DNA of 60,000 bases from Bugula neritina. Its lineage: Eukaryota > Bryozoa > Gymnolaemata > Cheilostomatida > Bugulidae. Location of the stretch: NCBI GenBank assembly GCA_964035545.1, contig OZ037771.1, positions 64,001 to 124,000 on the forward strand. Reading direction: 5' to 3'. Every line of letters begins with the position of its first letter. Positions within the stretch are counted from its first letter, which is position 1. The notes under the pieces were generated by a model that was not told the origin of the DNA, did no database searches, and saw only the letters and a list, made by a program, of their open reading frames with translations. A program made the translations under genes and the position numbers. This document shows, piece after piece, positions 56,921 through 60,000 of the stretch.

Positions 56921-57273
56921 ATTGTGGTTTTATTACTTTATTAGGCAAAGTAATTATTAACAAATATTTCGGGCACCACTGTGCCCATCTTCAGAGTAAC
57001 AATTAATGTGGAAAATTCAACAGTTATGACGTTGCGATAAACTTGTTTTTTATATTACATGAGTCAAAAAGTATACTGATTTCTTTGCATAAAAATTACT
57101 TAGAGTTGACAAAATATAAATATCTGTATTATATATAAAAACAACATGGGTTCGTGAAAAGTGTTTGGAAGTTGCGAAGTGTAAAACATACTGGTAGGTA
57201 TAGTTTTAGTGGTATGGAGTAATTTAGTAATATTAGTTAATTGCTTTGCCTAATAAAGTAATAAAGCTACAAT
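56921..57273. mobile_element. 353-bp non-coding element with about 45-bp terminal inverted repeats
   Basis: The ends are near-perfect inverse copies sharing TATTACTTTATTAGGCAAAG. Just inside the left end lies GGGCAC-CACT-GTGCCC flanked by TTTC and TCTTCAG, which on the minus strand reads CTGAAGA-T-stem-GAAA, a motif I associate with Penelope-like retroelements. No ORF. It could be a MITE or a Penelope-type relic. Confidence 0.65.
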
Positions 57274-58219
57274 GTTTCTCGTATACTTATTTATAATTAC
57301 ATTTTTAGCTAGTAAAGATATATTTATATTATCTATTAGTATTATCATAATTAATAATTTTAGCCCTAAATATTATAAAAATTGTAAAGGTTGGTTGCTA
57401 CACGCCTATGATTTATTGAAGTGCTATGTTGAGTTACATTAGAGTTAAGCTAGCTTTCCAAAGATGAACTTATTGATAAAACAAAAAGCCACTCAGTCAC
57501 AAATACATTGCATAACCACATGCCTGTTGGGCGTATTATTAGCTGGCATTGGTTTGGTAGCCCACCCACTGGTTGCATAAGCCTGGTACTGGGGTTCCAC
57601 AGCTATTCAATAAGCTATTCTGGAAACATTTAGCACCACCAACAGTACGAAGTTGGTGAGTTTAGTAATGTGATAAGGTACCACTGTACAGCAAATGTTC
57701 CAGCTACATCACTAAGGAGGAGCACGGGTACTCATATCATTGTGGATATTATGCTTATAATTTATTGCAGTTTTGCTGAAGTAGCTTATAAACTCTATTG
57801 TCCATTGTGTTTTTTGAATAGTTAAGCAGTCAATGGTACTAAGATTGGTGAAACCTATTCTGTGGCACTGACACAGTTCAAGTTTATTTAGTTGTAAAGC
57901 TACAAATACTATCACAGTTATTAAAGAATAATTATAAACTCACTTTGGCAGACACATAATATAAAGACAGATTCTAAATTCCTTTAGGCTTTCATTTAAT
58001 CTAAGTTGAAGACAAATTTCTTTATCCTTCTAAAGAAAATAACTTTAAAAATAATATTAATTTTATATTTTGATCAAATTGTATTATTACTTCATTTAAC
58101 TAACTGTACAGTTTAAGTTGTCTGCAGCTTATTCCTATTGTCAGGTGCAAGCAATGGGTTAACACACTGTTTGCTCCTTATAGTAAAGCAGTGAATCACC
58201 TTCCAGCCAGAAGCTAATC
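57274..58219. other. Upstream region of fucosyltransferase copy 2
   Basis: Unique AT-rich sequence ending in CCAGCCAGAAGCTAATC before the ATG. Confidence 0.6.
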
Positions 58220-60000
58220 ATGGAGGTACATTATTTACTAGCTCCATTATATACATCCGTTCCTGTATTTAGTGTTCCATTGTGAATAATACATTAGCTA
58301 TGCCTAGACTAGATGGTAACACTGTAACTACTCACTATGCACTGTAACTACTCACTATACACTGTAACTACTCACTATGCACTGTAACTACTCACTATAC
58401 ACTGTAACTACTCACTATACACTGTAACTACTCACTATGCACTGTAACTACTCACTGTAAACTGTAACTACTCACTATACACTGTAACTACTCACTGTAC
58501 ACTGTAACTACTCACTATACACTGTAACTACTCACTATACACTGTAACTACTCACTGTACACTGTAACTACTCACTGTACACTGTAACTACTCACTGTAC
58601 ACTGTAACTACTCACTATACACTGTAACTACTCACTATACACTGCAACTACTCACTATACACTGTAACTACTCACTATACACTGTAACTACTCACTATAC
58701 ACTGTAACTACTCACTATACACTGTAACTACTCACTATACACTGTAACTACTCACTATACACTGTAACTACTCACTATGCACTGTAACTACTCATTGTAC
58801 ACTGTAACTACTCACTATACATTGTAACTACTCACTATACACTGTAACTACTCACTACACACTGTAACTACTCACTGTACACTGTAACTACTCACTGTAC
58901 ACTGTAACTACTCACTGTACACTGTAACTACTCACTGTACACTGTAACTACTCACTATACACTGTAACTACTCACTGTACACTGTAACTACTCACTATAC
59001 ACTGTAACTACTCACTATACACTGTAACTACTCACTATACACTGTAACTACTCACTATACACTGTAACTACTCACTATACACTGTAACTACTCACTATAC
59101 ACTGTAACTACTCACTATACACTGCAACTACTCACTATGCACTGTAACTACTCACTATGCACTGTAACTACTCACTATACACTGTAACTACTCACTGTAC
59201 ACTGTAACTACTCACTATACACTGTAACTACTCACTACACACTGCAACTACTCACTATACACTGTAACTACTCACTATACACTGTAACTACTCACTATAC
59301 ACTGTAACTACTCACTATACACTGTAACTACTCACTGTACACTGTAACTACTCACTATACACTGTAACTACTCACTATACACTGTAACTACTCACTGTAC
59401 ACTGTAACTACTCATTATGCACTGTAACTACTCACTATACACTGTAACTACTCACTATACACTGTAACTACTCACTATGCACTGTAACTACTCACTATGC
59501 ACTGTAACTACTCACTATACACTGTAACTACTCACTATGCACTGTAACTACTCACTATACACTGTAACTACTCACTATACACTGTAACTACTCACTATAC
59601 ACTGTAACTACTCACTATGTACACTGTAACTACTCATTGTACACTGTAACTACTCACTATGCACTGTAACTACTCACTGTACACTGTAACTACTCACTGT
59701 ACACTGTAACTACTCACTATACACTGTAACTACTCACTATACACTGTAACTACTCACTATACACTGTAACTACTCACTATGTACACTGTAACTACTCATT
59801 GTACACTGTAACTACTCACTATGCACTGTAACTACTCACTATACACTGTAACTACTCACTCTATTCTTAAACTATTGACTAATACTTAAACTCTTAACTA
59901 TTTACTTATCCTGCAGATTTATTTGTAGAATGCAAGAATACTAAAGTTCTGGCTCTTTGCAGTGATAATCATATTTGTTGTATATACATTCTCCCTTTAC
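58220..60000 (+). CDS. Fucosyltransferase-like gene copy 2, 5' end only
   Basis: Paralogue of the gene at 52452. Exon 1 is ATG GAG at 58220-58225 with donor GTACAT; exon 2 starts at 59929 after attgtag and reads NARILKFWLFAVIIIFVVYT, a basic cluster plus signal anchor close to copy 1 (SSRLLRRKFWLFAVITIFVI). The intron between them holds a 20-bp array. The catalytic exon would lie right of the window, so whether this copy is intact is unknown. Confidence 0.75.
58317..59862. repeat. 20-bp minisatellite, fucosyltransferase copy 2 intron 1
   Basis: About 77 copies of ACTGTAACTACTCACTATAC with single-base variants (TGC, GTAC, ATAC); two units near 59615 and 59780 carry two extra bases. Confidence 0.98.
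59929..60000 (+). CDS. Fucosyltransferase copy 2, exon 2 (cut by window edge)
   Basis: Open to the window end; about 85 percent identical by eye to 53246-53317, with changes mainly conservative (ITIFVIY to IIIFVVY). Confidence 0.75.

Noticed and set aside
52742-59862. Centromeric or telomeric satellite
   Set aside because: The arrays are short, lie in introns of recognisable genes and do not resemble TTAGGG.
1-60000. CRISPR arrays
   Set aside because: The repeats are head-to-tail with no unique spacers, and the locus is a spliced animal gene.

Overview
The window is nuclear DNA of an animal, AT-rich, with spliced genes using GT-AG introns. The species cannot be read from it. An early-branching invertebrate such as a sponge would fit (small unique introns, a complete Fat cadherin, many GT11-type fucosyltransferase copies), but that is inference. 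Most of the non-coding sequence is tandem repeat.

Positions 43156 down to 534 (minus strand) hold 50 coding exons of one giant atypical cadherin of the Fat family, closest in layout to Drosophila Fat and vertebrate FAT4. Every exon-exon phase I checked agrees; the sum is 4598 complete codons plus 2 nt. The order is signal peptide, about 34 cadherin repeats, four EGF-like modules, LamG, EGF, LamG, a short EGF-like module, a transmembrane helix and a cytoplasmic tail carrying the SIAPSD motif. The 3' end of the gene lies left of the window. Nearly every intron is occupied by its own, unrelated minisatellite (periods 5 to 59 bp), and at least eight arrays contain copies of the exon-intron junction itself.

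Positions 43157-46723 are a head-to-head intergenic region. From 46724 to 49231 (plus strand) lies a five-exon gene for the mitochondrial ribosome recycling factor (266 aa). Its second intron is a 1.1 kb array of a 32-bp unit that begins GT and ends AG.

Positions 50179 to 60000 hold a tandem duplication. The first copy is a complete GT11-type alpha-1,2-fucosyltransferase-like gene (52452-55167, plus strand): a type II membrane protein with a first coding exon of only six bases. The second copy starts at 58220 and runs off the right edge. Both copies have the same 20-bp minisatellite in intron 1 (about 23 versus 77 units), and a related dispersed repeat lies upstream of each copy. A hAT-type MITE (55433-55917) and a 353-bp element with 45-bp inverted ends (56921-57273) lie between them.

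The three gene products are not an operon and have no obvious joint function: one acts in planar polarity and adhesion at the cell surface, one in mitochondrial translation, one in Golgi glycosylation. What links them is the repeat biology of their introns.
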